Shown here one piece after another: positions 63,924 to 64,000 of a DNA stretch of 64,000 nt. The DNA is from Pectinatus cerevisiiphilus (lineage in GTDB: Bacteria; Bacillota; Negativicutes; Selenomonadales; Selenomonadaceae), in NCBI RefSeq assembly GCF_004341685.1, contig NZ_SMAA01000006.1, forward strand, positions 121,510 to 185,509, written 5' to 3'. Both the position numbers and the translations under genes were made by a program. The notes under the pieces are model-generated. The model saw nothing but the letters and a program-made list of their open reading frames with translations, was not told the DNA's origin and searched no databases. Every line of letters starts with the position of its first letter. The stretch's first letter is position 1.

Positions 63924-64000
63924 TTGTCAGTAATTCTTCAAATTTTATATGTGCATCTACTGACTATGCTCCAGATTCGACTGTATGTTCGAAGTGGGCA
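63924..64000. other. Window edge after the RT stop
   Basis: 77 bases. One plus frame is open from about 63861 to the edge without a start codon (reads NVKVVVSNSSNFICASTDY...), and one minus frame is open from 63967 outward. Either could belong to the next gene; too short to decide. Confidence 0.3.

Noticed and set aside
63967..64000. 3' end of a minus-strand gene (reads AHFEHTVESGA then stop)
   Set aside because: Only 11 codons are visible; it could be real but cannot be supported from this window.

Overview
The window looks like chromosomal DNA from a low-GC Negativicutes bacterium (the Selenomonas/Megamonas/Pectinatus side of the Firmicutes). This is inferred from gene content, not from a database search. 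Operons follow Firmicutes order (alaS-ireB-ruvX, infC-rpmI-rplT, rph-rdgB-yfcE, smc-ftsY). They sit beside a fumarate reductase of B. subtilis-type gene order (cytochrome b, flavoprotein, FeS), a two-subunit class I fumarase and ATP-dependent PEP carboxykinase, the equipment of succinate/propionate fermenters. TTG and GTG starts with strong Shine-Dalgarno (SD) sequences are common, so many starts were chosen by SD spacing.

Layout. 1-8.2 kb (minus): end of aroQ, acylphosphatase, the mltG-trmR-trhP tRNA-modification cluster, a UvrD-like helicase carrying an internal DEDDh exonuclease, and pckA. 8.4-11.8 kb (plus): alaS-ireB-ruvX. 12-29.6 kb (minus): sdhB/A/C, fumarase, rph-rdgB-yfcE, a membrane metallophosphoesterase, an orphan F420 ligase-like protein, murI, a thioesterase, pfkA, a CNNM transporter, topB, DUF1232 and DUF4127 proteins. 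29.8-40 kb (plus): infC-rpmI-rplT behind an attenuator-like leader, dapL, a Fur-family regulator, hemZ, hisS-aspS and recG. 40-43 kb: an AT-rich accessory patch with a lone tyrosine recombinase, a DoxX protein and a small Cys-rich protein, bracketed by an 18-bp direct repeat. 43-49.5 kb (minus): purine operon purE-C-F-M-N-H-D, in which purH encodes only the cyclohydrolase domain. 49.8-62 kb (plus): lysC-thrC, DUF47-PiT, nucleoside kinase, a membrane fusion protein, smc-ftsY. 62-64 kb: a very AT-rich reverse transcriptase gene.

The most unusual locus is the reverse transcriptase at 62268-63923. It has the RT palm motifs (LDF..FYYNID and YVDD) but no group II intron or retron hallmarks. It is preceded by a promoter-like element and two abutting hairpins that could define a short non-coding RNA. 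This fits a defence-associated (DRT/UG-type) reverse transcriptase system inserted behind ftsY. The class cannot be fixed from sequence reading alone, and the window ends 77 bases after the stop.

Other points of interest are the helicase-exonuclease fusion, three 20-bp-phased dyads upstream of the Fur-family gene, 22-bp-phased repeats upstream of the phosphate transporter, an SD-bridging hairpin at the CNNM gene, and an internal SD plus start in lysC for a beta subunit. No rRNA, tRNA or CRISPR array was seen.
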